This document shows positions 18,767-27,478 of a stretch of 64,000 nucleotides of DNA, piece after piece (positions within the stretch are counted from its first letter, which is position 1; each line of letters begins with the position of its first letter). Both the position numbers and the translations under genes were made by a program. The notes beneath the pieces are model-generated. The model was not told the origin of the DNA and did not search any database. It worked only from the letters and a program-made list of their open reading frames with translations. This DNA comes from Dyella silvae. GTDB lineage: Bacteria; Pseudomonadota; Gammaproteobacteria; Xanthomonadales; Rhodanobacteraceae. The stretch is from positions 806,001 to 870,000 of the forward strand of contig NZ_JAPJBQ010000001.1 in assembly GCF_026421305.1 (NCBI RefSeq), given 5' to 3'.

Positions 18767-20197
18767 ATGCTTGCAAAAAGCTACCCCTACTATCTCGCCA
18801 ATCAGCCACAGACCTCGAAGGAAACGATGGATGTGCTGGACAAGTACAGCGGCAAGGTCGCCACGCGCGTGGCCGTGCCCGATGCCAAGGCCACGGAGAA
18901 AGCCATCGCCGCCGCGGTGAAAGCGGCCGGCCCCATGCGCGACTTCAAGCCATGGGCACGCCAGCAGGTGTTGCAGCATTGCGCCCGGCGCTTTACCGAG
19001 CGTCGCGACGAACTGGCCTACGCGTTGTGCGTGGAAGCAGGCAAGCCGATCAAGGACTCCGACGGTGAAGTCACCCGCCTGATCGAAACCTTCACCATCG
19101 CCGCCGAAGAAGCCGTGCGCATCAACGGCGAAACCATCACGCTGGAGATCGCCAAACGATTGAATGGCTATCACGGCTACACCAAGCGTGTGCCGCTGGG
19201 TCCGGTGTCCTTCATCACGCCCTTCAATTTTCCGCTGAACCTGGTCGCGCACAAAGTGGCGCCGGCGATCGCGGCGGGCTGTCCGTTCGTGCTCAAGCCG
19301 GCGGAACGCACGCCCATCGGCGCACTCATCATCGGCGAGATATTGGCCGAAACCGATCTGCCCAAGGGCGCGTTCTCGGTGCTCACGCTGGACGGCAAGC
19401 ATGCCAACCCGTTGGTGGAAGATCCGCGCTTCAAGCTGCTCTCCTTCACCGGCAGCCAGATCGGATGGGATCTCAAGACGCGCGCGGGCCACAAGAAGGT
19501 GACGCTGGAACTCGGAGGCAATGCCGCCTGCATCATTGATGCGGATCAGGGGCCGCATCTGGATCGTGTCATCGAGCGACTGGTGTTTGGCGCGTTCTAT
19601 CAATCCGGCCAGAGCTGCATCAGCGTGCAACGCATTTATGTGCACGAATCGCTGTACGACGAACTGAAGAAGCGTCTGGTCACGGCGGTCAAGAAACTCA
19701 AGGCGGGCGACCCAAAGAAGAAAGACACCTTTCTCGGCCCCATGATCGATGAGGCCGCTGCCGAACGCCTGCATGGCTGGATCGAGGAGGCGCGCAAGGG
19801 TGGCGGCAAGATCCTGTGCGGCGGCAAACGCCAGGGCGCCATGCTCGACGCCACGCTGATGGAGAACGTACCAGCGAGCGCCGATGCTTACCGGAAGGAG
19901 GCGTTCGGTCCGTTCGCCCTGCTCGCTCCGTTCCGCAGCTTTGATGACGTGGTCGCCATGGTCAACGACTCGGAATACGGCCTGCAGGCAGGCATTTTCA
20001 CCGACAGCCTGTCCAATGCCATGCGCGCATGGAACGAACTGGAGCAAGGCGGCGTGATCGTCAACGACGTGCCGAGCTTCCGCGTGGACAACATGCCTTA
20101 CGGTGGCGTGAAGCTTTCCGGCATTGGCCGCGAGGGCATTCGCTGTGCGATTGAGGATATGACCGAAGTGCGCCTGATGGTGATGCGCGAACTGTAA
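18767..20197 (+). CDS. aldehyde dehydrogenase family protein
   Basis: The 476-residue NAD(P)-dependent enzyme keeps all core motifs: the coenzyme-site Asn in FITPFNFPLN, SFTGSQIGWDLK, the general-base Glu in LELGGNAACI, the nucleophile Cys in SGQSCISVQRI, and KEAFGPFALLAPF. The sequence is closest in style to lactaldehyde or non-phosphorylating glyceraldehyde-3-phosphate dehydrogenase-like members, but specificity is not assignable. GGAG lies 7 bases before the ATG. It is cotranscribed with the upstream acetolactate-synthase-like gene (15-base gap) and followed by a strong hairpin. Confidence 0.9.
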   Translation: MLAKSYPYYLANQPQTSKETMDVLDKYSGKVATRVAVPDAKATEKAIAAAVKAAGPMRDFKPWARQQVLQHCARRFTERRDELAYALCVEAGKPIKDSDGEVTRLIETFTIAAEEAVRINGETITLEIAKRLNGYHGYTKRVPLGPVSFITPFNFPLNLVAHKVAPAIAAGCPFVLKPAERTPIGALIIGEILAETDLPKGAFSVLTLDGKHANPLVEDPRFKLLSFTGSQIGWDLKTRAGHKKVTLELGGNAACIIDADQGPHLDRVIERLVFGAFYQSGQSCISVQRIYVHESLYDELKKRLVTAVKKLKAGDPKKKDTFLGPMIDEAAAERLHGWIEEARKGGGKILCGGKRQGAMLDATLMENVPASADAYRKEAFGPFALLAPFRSFDDVVAMVNDSEYGLQAGIFTDSLSNAMRAWNELEQGGVIVNDVPSFRVDNMPYGGVKLSGIGREGIRCAIEDMTEVRLMVMREL

Positions 20198-20204
20198 ACA
20201 CGGG

Positions 20205-20231
20205 CGTGGCGCCCGCCTGCCGGGCGCCACG
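20205..20231 (+). terminator. GC-rich hairpin after the aldehyde dehydrogenase gene
   Basis: A perfect 11-base-pair stem (20205-20215 with 20221-20231) and a 5-base loop begin 7 bases after the stop codon. No T-run follows, so it is either an atypical terminator or an mRNA 3'-end stabilising hairpin. Confidence 0.55.
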
Positions 20232-20300
20232 CATGTCAGCTGTCACCGGACTGTCTTGCGCAAGTGTTTTGCTTCCCGGGGTCGACCTGGAGCGTATGTC

Positions 20301-21884
20301 ATGCAGACTGAAGCCGCTGTCGCCACGCCCACCTCTGGCACGCCATCGTCCGGACGGATATTCGGCCTCGTTTTCGGCGCTATCCTCGTCATCGGCATGG
20401 TCTACGCGGGCATGCATCTGGTGCAGGATCTCTCCATCGTTCGCGTGCATTCCCTCGGCCCGTTCGTGCTGCTGGGCATCGCGCTGGTGATTGCGCTGGG
20501 CTTCGAATTCGTCAATGGCTTTCACGACACCGCCAATGCGGTGGCGACGGTGATCTACACCAACTCGATGCCACCGAACCTGGCGGTGATCTGGTCGGGC
20601 ACCTTCAATTTTCTCGGCGTGCTGATGTCATCGGGCGCGGTCGCCTTTACCGTGGTGTCGCTGCTGCCGGTGGAGCTGATCCTGCAAGTGGGCAGCCAGG
20701 CTGGCTTTGCGATGGTGTTTGCGCTGCTGCTGGCGGCCATTCTGTGGAATCTGGGCACGTGGTATTTCGGTTTGCCCAATTCGTCGTCGCACACCTTGAT
20801 CGGTTCGATCATCGGCGTGGGGCTGGCCAATCAGCTCCTGGCGGCCAAATCGGGCACCAGCGGTGTGAACTGGGATGCGGCCATGGGCGTATTCCGCGGA
20901 CTGATCTTTTCGCCGATCGCGGGATTCCTGCTGGCGGGCCTGCTGATGCTGTTGCTCAAGGCGCTGGTGAAAGTTCCTGCGCTATACCGTGCACCGGAGG
21001 GCAAGCGCCCGCCGCCGTGGCCGATCCGCGCCCTGTTGGTGCTTACCTGCACCGGCGTGAGCTACAGCCATGGCTCCAACGATGGCCAGAAAGGCATGGG
21101 TCTGATCATGCTGATCCTGATCGGCACGGTGCCAACCGCCTACGCGCTCAATGGCGCGGTCTCCGGCGGTCAGGTCAAAACCTTCCATGAGGTTTCGGTG
21201 GAGACGCGGCAAGTGCTGCAAGGTTTCGGCGGCGCGGTGACGGTCAGCGGCAATCCGCGAGAGCTGGTCACCGAGGCGGTACAGCAGCGCCAGTTGCTGC
21301 CCACCACGGCGCCGGCCCTGGCCCTGTTGATTGGCGAGATCGATCACCAGGTAGGCAATCGTCCGTCGCTGCGATCCGTACCTCCGGAGCAGATGGGCAA
21401 CGTGCGCAACGACATCTATCTGGCGAGCTCCGCCATCCCACTCGTGCTTGCTCAACCTGGCCTCAGCAAGCAGCAGACGGCCACGCTTACCAGTTGGCGA
21501 GGGCTCGGCACGCAGGCGATCCAGTTCATTCCGCCCTGGGTGAAGGTGGCGGTGGCGCTCGCGCTGGGCCTGGGCACCATGGTGGGCTGGAAACGCATCG
21601 TGGTGACGGTAGGCGAGAAGATCGGCAAGGAACACCTCACCTATGCGCAGGGCGCTTCGGCCGAGCTGGTCGCCATGGGGCTGATCCAGGCCGCCGACAT
21701 GTACCACCTTCCGGTCAGCACCACCCACGTGCTCACTTCGGGCGTGGCCGGCACCATGGCGGCGAACGGGTCGGGCCTGCAATGGGCCACCGTGCGCAAC
21801 CTGTTGATGGCCTGGGTGCTGACCCTGCCCGCCTCGATCGTGCTGGCTGGCCTGCTCTACGTGGTCCTCCGCCACGTCTTCTGA
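20301..21884 (+). CDS. Pit-family inorganic phosphate transporter
   Basis: The 527-residue inner-membrane protein belongs to the PitA/Pho-4 family of low-affinity phosphate transporters coupled to proton or metal-phosphate symport. The N-terminal half has GFEFVNGFHDTANAVATVIY and the C-terminal half GVSYSHGSNDGQKGMGLIM, the two family signatures built around GFHDTANA and GSNDGQKG. About ten to twelve membrane helices flank a central hydrophilic loop (about residues 295-400). The ATG at 20301 is chosen over in-frame codons back to 20256 because the upstream part is not conserved in style. No regulator or PhoU-like gene is adjacent. Confidence 0.93.
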   Translation: MQTEAAVATPTSGTPSSGRIFGLVFGAILVIGMVYAGMHLVQDLSIVRVHSLGPFVLLGIALVIALGFEFVNGFHDTANAVATVIYTNSMPPNLAVIWSGTFNFLGVLMSSGAVAFTVVSLLPVELILQVGSQAGFAMVFALLLAAILWNLGTWYFGLPNSSSHTLIGSIIGVGLANQLLAAKSGTSGVNWDAAMGVFRGLIFSPIAGFLLAGLLMLLLKALVKVPALYRAPEGKRPPPWPIRALLVLTCTGVSYSHGSNDGQKGMGLIMLILIGTVPTAYALNGAVSGGQVKTFHEVSVETRQVLQGFGGAVTVSGNPRELVTEAVQQRQLLPTTAPALALLIGEIDHQVGNRPSLRSVPPEQMGNVRNDIYLASSAIPLVLAQPGLSKQQTATLTSWRGLGTQAIQFIPPWVKVAVALALGLGTMVGWKRIVVTVGEKIGKEHLTYAQGASAELVAMGLIQAADMYHLPVSTTHVLTSGVAGTMAANGSGLQWATVRNLLMAWVLTLPASIVLAGLLYVVLRHVF

Positions 21885-22060
21885 GCGTTAACCACGCTGC
21901 GGGTGCCTCGCCTCCTGCCGGTCCACAAGCGTGCGGTCGGCCCTGCGAGATGGTCCTGCCTCCGGAGACCGCGTCTGGCGTCGCGGTTACAGGTATTGTT
22001 CAATCTTGGCACCTGCCCGGCAGGGTGACAGTCGTCGCGTCCTTATAAGGAGCTTCGCGG

Positions 22061-23089
22061 ATGCACGCAAAAAGAATCCTATGGCTTGCTGCTCTCCTGG
22101 TTGCCACAAGCACCCGGGCCCAGACCATCCCGCCGTCCGCCAGCACCAGCCCAGGCGCACCGACACCCGACACAGCCGTCAATTTGCAGACGGTCACGGT
22201 GCATGGCGAGCAACCGGGTCCCGCGCTTTGGGAGGTACGTCGAGGTGACCACGTCATGTGGATCATCGGCACGATGTCGCCTCTACCCAAGAACGCTGAG
22301 TGGCAGTGGACGCAACTGGAAAAGGCCCTGGGCCGATCGCAGGAGCTGCTGGAGGCACCTTCCGCGCGCCTCAAGATGCCCACCAGCTTGTTCTCGCGTC
22401 TGGCACTGCTGCCATCCGCCAAGCTCAATCCCGGTGGCGGCACGCTGGAACGCCTGCTGACGCCCGATATGTATGCGCGCTGGCGCGTACTGCGCAAGCA
22501 GTACATGCAGGATGACGACGCGCTCGAATACATGCGCCCCATCATCGTGGCGGAGCGGCTGTACCAAGACGCCCTCACCGCCAGCGCGCTTACCGACCAG
22601 ACCGATCTGGAAGGCATGATCGAGAAGCTCGCGCACAAGCACGGCACCCGCGTCATCGGTGTGCGCTACGAGCTGGTGGTGACACACGCGAAACCCGCCA
22701 CCACTGCCGACCAGGACCAAAAACAGGGTATCGCCTGCCTGGACGAAACCATGCAGACGGTGGAGCGTGATCTGCCCGCGCTGACCCAACGCGCCAACGC
22801 CTGGGCCACCGGTGACATGAAGACCCTGCAGAGCCTGGTGCAACAGACGCACTACGACCCTTGCGTAGTCGCCGCCATCAATGGCGACTTCGAACACCAG
22901 CTCAATGTGCCCGACCTGCCCAAGCGCATTGAGGATGCGTGGATGGACGCGATGGATCACGCCCTGGTACGCAACCGCAGTACAGTCGCCATCCTGACCA
23001 TGGAGCAGCTGATGGCGCCGGATGGCTATATCGCCAAGCTGAAATCGCGCGGCTTCATCATTCGCCCGCCTGCAGGCGTTACGCAGTAG
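22061..23089 (+). CDS. TraB/GumN family secreted protein
   Basis: The 342-residue protein has a signal peptide (hydrophobic 7-18, cut near TRAQ). A TraB/GumN domain begins around residue 55 with ALWEVRRGDHVMWIIGTMSPLP, and a GumN-like C-terminal region ends with LKSRGFIIR. Members share a Tiki-like metalloprotease fold; GumN lies at the end of the xanthan locus in Xanthomonas, though it is not needed for xanthan synthesis. Here the usual metal-ligand GxxH motif appears as GTMS, so the first His is missing and catalysis is doubtful. AAGGAG lies 9 bases before the ATG. A strong terminator follows. Confidence 0.8.
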   Translation: MHAKRILWLAALLVATSTRAQTIPPSASTSPGAPTPDTAVNLQTVTVHGEQPGPALWEVRRGDHVMWIIGTMSPLPKNAEWQWTQLEKALGRSQELLEAPSARLKMPTSLFSRLALLPSAKLNPGGGTLERLLTPDMYARWRVLRKQYMQDDDALEYMRPIIVAERLYQDALTASALTDQTDLEGMIEKLAHKHGTRVIGVRYELVVTHAKPATTADQDQKQGIACLDETMQTVERDLPALTQRANAWATGDMKTLQSLVQQTHYDPCVVAAINGDFEHQLNVPDLPKRIEDAWMDAMDHALVRNRSTVAILTMEQLMAPDGYIAKLKSRGFIIRPPAGVTQ

Positions 23090-23120
23090 AAGCTATCCAG
23101 CACTTATAGCCGTCCATAAA

Positions 23121-23147
23121 AAAACTGCGCCCTGAGGGCGCAGTTTT
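23121..23147. terminator. bidirectional rho-independent terminator
   Basis: A perfect 12-base-pair stem (23121-23132 with 23136-23147), starting AAAACTGCGCCC, closes on a 3-base loop. It has A-rich sequence on the left and TTTTCGTTT on the right. It serves the converging TraB/GumN and S10 peptidase genes. Confidence 0.93.
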
Positions 23148-23169
23148 CGTTTGGCGCAACGTCAAAGCT

Positions 23170-24723
23170 TTACTTCGAGCCGTACATCGCCGCCGCATCC
23201 GACTTGAACGACGCTGCACTTTCCGGCCGGCTGTAGAACATGTGTCCGCCCGGATACACCGACAGCTTCACCCGCTGGGTCTGGCCGAAGGTCGGCATCT
23301 GGTCGATGATCAGCCGCGAGGTAAAGAACGGGCATGACAGATCGTTGTAGCCATGCACGATCAGCACCTTCATGTTGTGATCGTTGCCGATGGCCTTGCG
23401 CAGATCCGCCACCGGCTTGTCGTCGGCATTGCCGCGATCCCACTCCTTGTTGACCGTGTACGACAGCGCCTCGTAGTGCGCATCCGTCTTCCAGCCCACT
23501 TCGCGCGTGACGAAATCCACCATCGCACTGGTGGTGGGGGCGAGCAATGCTTCGAGAATCGGGTCACCCGACTGGCGTTCAGCGGAGCCCGGGAACGGAT
23601 CGAAGGCGGTCACGTTAGCGTCGTACACGCTGCCGATCTTCTTGTCGTTGCGGTGCAATTCGCGCAGGAAGGTAGCGATATCGACACGACCGTCGAGCTT
23701 GGACACCAGCGCCGGATCGAGCCCCGTATAAGCCGACACCTTCTGCACCATGCGGCCGATGGCACCCGGATCGGAACGCCCCGCCAGGAAATCGGTGACG
23801 AACTGCGTGCGCACATAGTTCTCGACGTCCGACATCGCAGCCGGCGTCAGCTTGCCCTGCGCTTCAAGGCGCGCCGCCGTCATCGACGGCAGGTTGATCA
23901 TCCACGGCAACGGCGAGAGCGCGTCGCCATCGCCAATCGCGGCGGGGTCAAGATACGGCGACACCATCACCAGACCATTCACGCCCACGCCCATGTGGGT
24001 CTGCAATTCATACGCGACGCGTGGCGCGCGATAGCCGCCGTAACTCTCGCCCATCACATACTTCGGTGCGCGCAGGCGGCCATGCTTGACCAGCCAGTCG
24101 TACACCACCCGCGAGAGGTATTTGATGTCCGCCTCGGTGGCATAGAAATCTTTCTTGGTCTGATCCTCGTCCTCCAGCGAGCGCGAGAAACCGGTGCCTA
24201 CCGGATCGATGAACACCAGGTCGCTCATATCGAGCCAGGTGTTGGGGTTGTCCTTGGTCGTCGCGCTGTCGGACGGTGCATCACCATCGACGCCGAACTG
24301 AATGCGCTTGGGACCGATCGCCCCCATGTTCAGGTACACCGACGAGGCACCCGGGCCACCGTTGAACGCGAAGGTCACCGGCCGGTTCGGATTGCTACCG
24401 GGCACCGTGTAGGCCGTGTAGACCACATCGGCGATCTTCTTGCCCTTGGCATTGCGCACGGGGATGGTGCCCACCGTAGCCTCATAGGAGACCGTACGCC
24501 CACCCACCCGCACGCTCTGCTTGATGGCTTTGTCGGCCGGCAACGGCGGCAGATCGATATCGGACTTCTTCTCGGCACCGGCTTCCGCGGCCGGTTTGGC
24601 GTCAGCCGCCACGGCAAACGACCACGGCGACAGGGCCGCTCCCAGGGCCAGCACGGCCGCACACCAGGCGGCGCCGCGCTTCACGCGGGCTACACGGCCC
24701 CCAACAGGCAGATCACGCTTCAT
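23170..24723 (-). CDS. secreted S10-family serine carboxypeptidase
   Basis: The 517-residue protein has a long signal peptide (basic residues 1-16, hydrophobic to about 38, cut near VAA) and an alpha/beta-hydrolase core. S10 motifs are FNGGPGASSVYLNMG (oxyanion region), MGESYGGYRAP with the nucleophile Ser, the Asp in HGYNDLSCPF, and the His in PGGHMFYSR. It should cleave C-terminal residues from peptides in the periplasm or outside. The ATG at 24723 is the first with a signal-peptide-like sequence; in-frame codons to 24837 have no such character. It is divergent from the ECF sigma gene, with 252 bases between. Confidence 0.93.
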   Translation of the reverse strand: MKRDLPVGGRVARVKRGAAWCAAVLALGAALSPWSFAVAADAKPAAEAGAEKKSDIDLPPLPADKAIKQSVRVGGRTVSYEATVGTIPVRNAKGKKIADVVYTAYTVPGSNPNRPVTFAFNGGPGASSVYLNMGAIGPKRIQFGVDGDAPSDSATTKDNPNTWLDMSDLVFIDPVGTGFSRSLEDEDQTKKDFYATEADIKYLSRVVYDWLVKHGRLRAPKYVMGESYGGYRAPRVAYELQTHMGVGVNGLVMVSPYLDPAAIGDGDALSPLPWMINLPSMTAARLEAQGKLTPAAMSDVENYVRTQFVTDFLAGRSDPGAIGRMVQKVSAYTGLDPALVSKLDGRVDIATFLRELHRNDKKIGSVYDANVTAFDPFPGSAERQSGDPILEALLAPTTSAMVDFVTREVGWKTDAHYEALSYTVNKEWDRGNADDKPVADLRKAIGNDHNMKVLIVHGYNDLSCPFFTSRLIIDQMPTFGQTQRVKLSVYPGGHMFYSRPESAASFKSDAAAMYGSK

Positions 24724-24879
24724 CAGAACTCTCACGAAAAGGTCAAACGACAGGAAGCCAGCCGGCTCCCAAGCACTCCCCACAACACCCGGGCGGCCCC
24801 GGATGCGAACGCCATAGATGCGTAAACCCGAACGCATCCACCAGTGCCGTTAGGCACGGATACCCGCCCAGGCAGCAAA

Positions 24880-24905
24880 GGAACGCCACCCGAATGGCCC
24901 CCGTC
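24880..24905 (+). promoter_or_regulatory. putative ECF-sigma-dependent promoter
   Basis: GGAAC at 24880-24884 and CGTC at 24902-24905 are 17 bases apart, the typical layout of ECF sigma promoters. It lies just ahead of the ECF sigma gene, as for positive autoregulation. The transcript would start near 24912, giving a leader of about 60 bases to the ATG at 24976. Confidence 0.5.
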
Positions 24906-24975
24906 AGGCATTTGAACCAGAATGGCGTTCGAGGGTATGGACGCCTGGGCATTGCACCAGTTTCCGGGAGCGGCC

Positions 24976-25566
24976 ATGCACGGCGGCGATTCAGGCACGG
25001 GCAAGTGGAGCAACGGCGTCTCTGACGACGACGAGGCAGTGCTGCTCGGCCGTGTCGCCGCCGAAGAAGTGGCTGCGTTCGAGGACCTGTACCGCCTCTA
25101 TAGCCCACGTCTGCAGCGATTCGTTCGCGGCATCACCAGGCAGCCAACGCTGATCGAGGAAATTCTCGATGACACCATGATGGTGGTCTGGCGCAAGGCG
25201 TATACCTTCAATCATTCCGCCAAGGTGTCGACCTGGATCCTGGCGATTGCTTATCGGCAGTCTTTAAAGGCATTACGTCGATCGGGTGACGCGATCCACG
25301 ACGAGGTCGCCGACCATGCCGACCTCTCTGCCGCCGGGCCCGACGACGTATTGCTGCAGCAGGAGCTGCGCAAGCATCTGGACGCTGCGCTGAGCACGCT
25401 TTCGACCGAACAGCGCACGGTGATGGAACTTACCTACTACTTCGGCTACGCCTGCCGCGAAATCGCCGAGATCATGGGTTGCCCGGTCGACACCGTCAAA
25501 ACGCGCATGTTCTATGCGCGACGCAAACTCAGGGCGTGGCTGTCCTCACGCAGGGAGGCCATATGA
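24976..25566 (+). CDS. ECF RNA polymerase sigma factor
   Basis: The 196-residue protein has sigma region 2 (about 25-95; AAFEDLYRLYSPRLQRFV and ILDDTMMVVWRKA) and region 4 (about 130-190; LSTEQRTVMELTYYFGY, CREIAEIMGCPVDTVKTRM). The usual region-2 QE/Q-E-t-F pattern reads LDDTMMVVW. GGGAG 5 bases before the ATG at 24976 favours this start over ATG at 24922, which would follow the presumed transcription start too closely. Its stop codon overlaps the anti-sigma start (ATGA). It probably directs transcription of its own operon and envelope genes. Confidence 0.92.
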   Translation: MHGGDSGTGKWSNGVSDDDEAVLLGRVAAEEVAAFEDLYRLYSPRLQRFVRGITRQPTLIEEILDDTMMVVWRKAYTFNHSAKVSTWILAIAYRQSLKALRRSGDAIHDEVADHADLSAAGPDDVLLQQELRKHLDAALSTLSTEQRTVMELTYYFGYACREIAEIMGCPVDTVKTRMFYARRKLRAWLSSRREAI

Positions 25567-26195
25567 ATGGCCGCATCATTAAATTCGAAGGGCCGGTTCA
25601 CGCCGAAGTGGACCGCCTGCTGCCCTGGTGGGTCAACGGCACACTGGACGACGACGAGCGTACGCAAGTCGAGCAACACGTCGCCGAGTGCGTGGCATGC
25701 CAACGGGAGATAGCCTGGCTCAGGGCGATGCAGCATGCCTATGACGCAAAGGATGTGGCCGCCAACGACGCCACGCCTGCCCTGCGCCGGCTTCGCCGCC
25801 GCGTTGCTCATGAACATGCCAACGCCATCGCCTCGCCCATCACGAGCTGGTGGCATCGGAATCGCCGTGTGGCCTGGGTGATCGCCGCTCAGGCGGTGCT
25901 CATGCTCGTACTGGGTGGCGCCTGGCTGCAACAGCGTGCGCCCTCGTATCACACGCTCAGCACTCCCACAGCGAAGAGCGAACTACTGGTCGTGACGTTC
26001 GACCCCAAGACCAGTGAAGCGCGACTGCGTGAACTGCTGCGCGCCAACCACGCGCGCCTGGTTGGCGGTCCCTCGCAGACAGGCGCTTATCTGCTCAGCG
26101 TGCCGGATGAGAATGCCGATGCCGCACGCCAGCGGCTACGTCATGCCCCGGAAGTGACTCTGCTGGAAAATCTCGACTCGGGCGGTTCACCGTGA
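25563..26195 (+). CDS. anti-sigma factor with periplasmic subtilase-prodomain-like domain
   Basis: The 210-residue protein starts with a zinc-finger anti-sigma (zf-HC2-type) domain, with ligands H39, C43 and C46 in EQHVAECVACQ. It has one membrane helix (about 103-122) and a periplasmic tail. Within the tail, about residues 135-205 (LLVVTFDPKTSEARLRELL, GAYLLSVP and the closing HAPEVTLLENL) look like the alpha/beta prodomain or I9 inhibitor fold that precedes subtilases such as fervidolysin. It is translationally coupled to the sigma gene before it and the subtilase after it (4-base overlaps on both sides). It should hold the sigma factor at the membrane until a periplasmic cue releases it. 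Confidence 0.85.
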   Translation: MNGRIIKFEGPVHAEVDRLLPWWVNGTLDDDERTQVEQHVAECVACQREIAWLRAMQHAYDAKDVAANDATPALRRLRRRVAHEHANAIASPITSWWHRNRRVAWVIAAQAVLMLVLGGAWLQQRAPSYHTLSTPTAKSELLVVTFDPKTSEARLRELLRANHARLVGGPSQTGAYLLSVPDENADAARQRLRHAPEVTLLENLDSGGSP

Positions 26196-27469
26196 ACAGG
26201 CACTGGCGAAGCTTCATCGCCGTGTGCGCACTTGCCGTTGCAGGATGCGCCTCCAACGCGACCATGGCCGTTCACGCCGGCGACGCCGTGGGTAACGAAG
26301 CATCGCAAGTGCTGGTGATGTTGCCTTCGGTACCTCCTCATCTTCATGCCTCTGCCGATTACGGCGGCCATTACAGCGCTACAACGGGAAGCACTAGCCG
26401 ACTGCGTGTCGCCCAACAACTCGCGCACGAGTATGGGCTCGAACTTGTCAGCGACTGGCCGATGCCTGCGCTGGGCCTGGACTGCTTTGTCATGCGTACC
26501 GCGCCGGGGAAATCCGTAACGCAAGTGACTCAGGCGCTGGCACACGATGCACGCGTGGAGTCGGCCGAGCCGATGCAGCTGTTTCATGTACTGGCCAAGC
26601 GTGACCCGCTTTACCCCTTGCAACCCACGGCGTCCCAGTGGCATCTCGCCGAGCTTCATGCCACTACCACCGGCAGGGGCATCACCATTGCGGAACTGGA
26701 TAGCGGCGTCGACACATCGAATCCCGACCTCGCCGGACAGGTCACGCAAACGCAGAACTTTGTAGATAACGGCCCTTATCGTGCAGAACTGCATGGCACA
26801 GAAGTCGCCGGCGTTATGGTTGCCATCGAGGGAAACGGGTTGGGCATCGCCGGTGTTGCACCCGACGCCCGCCTGCTTGCCTTGCGGGCCTGTTGGCAGG
26901 AAGCCGCCAACGCTGCTGCGATGTGCAGCAGCTTTACGCTCGCAAAGGCGTTGCAGTACGCACTGGAAAACCACGCCCAGGTTGTCAATCTGAGTCTGGC
27001 TGGCCCCTACGACAGGCTGCTTGAACGCCTGCTGGAGATTGCCCTCTCGCGCAATGTCACGGTTGTCAGCGCCATCGATGGCGCGGCGGCCGATGGCGGC
27101 TTTCCCGCCTCGCTGCCGGGCGTGCTGGCGATTGCCGATGAAGGCACGACATCCGCGGCGATCACCGGTGCCATGCGTGCCCCCGGACAGGATGTTCCCA
27201 CCACACTGCCGGGGCGGCGCTGGGACTTCGTGACGGGTTCATCGTTCTCCGCCGCAGAAGTCAGCGGGCTGGTAGCGTTGATTCGTCAGCTGTCGCCGGA
27301 CATCCCGGCAGGTCAGCTACGCGACGCTCTGGCGACGAGAACTGCGCTAGGCTTGGTCGCAATGCGGCCGACCATGATCGATGCATGTGCGGCTGTGGCG
27401 CGAGTCCGGGGGAACTGCACGTGCGACTGCGCTACGGCCCATGCTTCCATCGGGGAGCTGCGCCAATGA
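26192..27469 (+). CDS. subtilase (S8 family) lipoprotein, possibly impaired
   Basis: This 425-residue lipoprotein starts with GTG at 26192 inside the previous stop codon. Lipobox LAVAGC puts the lipidated Cys at 19. A prodomain-like segment (about 38-132) precedes the subtilase core, with catalytic D170 (AELDSGVD), H201 (ELHGTEVAGV) and S351 (GSSFSAAEVSG). The oxyanion-hole Asn expected in an AAGN-like motif reads VVSAIDGA, with Asp at 296, so full activity is uncertain. The C-terminus has a Cys cluster NCTCDC. Its 4-base overlaps in the sigma/anti-sigma operon suggest that it acts on the anti-sigma factor or the same envelope process. Confidence 0.88.
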   Translation: MNRHWRSFIAVCALAVAGCASNATMAVHAGDAVGNEASQVLVMLPSVPPHLHASADYGGHYSATTGSTSRLRVAQQLAHEYGLELVSDWPMPALGLDCFVMRTAPGKSVTQVTQALAHDARVESAEPMQLFHVLAKRDPLYPLQPTASQWHLAELHATTTGRGITIAELDSGVDTSNPDLAGQVTQTQNFVDNGPYRAELHGTEVAGVMVAIEGNGLGIAGVAPDARLLALRACWQEAANAAAMCSSFTLAKALQYALENHAQVVNLSLAGPYDRLLERLLEIALSRNVTVVSAIDGAAADGGFPASLPGVLAIADEGTTSAAITGAMRAPGQDVPTTLPGRRWDFVTGSSFSAAEVSGLVALIRQLSPDIPAGQLRDALATRTALGLVAMRPTMIDACAAVARVRGNCTCDCATAHASIGELRQ

Positions 27470-27478
27470 GAACGCCCC

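Noticed and set aside
18341-20230. Long open frame (629 codons) on the minus strand across the acetolactate-synthase and aldehyde dehydrogenase genes
   Set aside because: It lies opposite two well-supported genes; its translation is His/Gln/Arg-rich with no domain pattern, as expected for antisense frames in high-GC DNA.
23353-24825. Long plus-strand frame (490 codons) opposite the S10 peptidase
   Set aside because: Antisense of a secure gene, Arg/His-rich translation without motifs.
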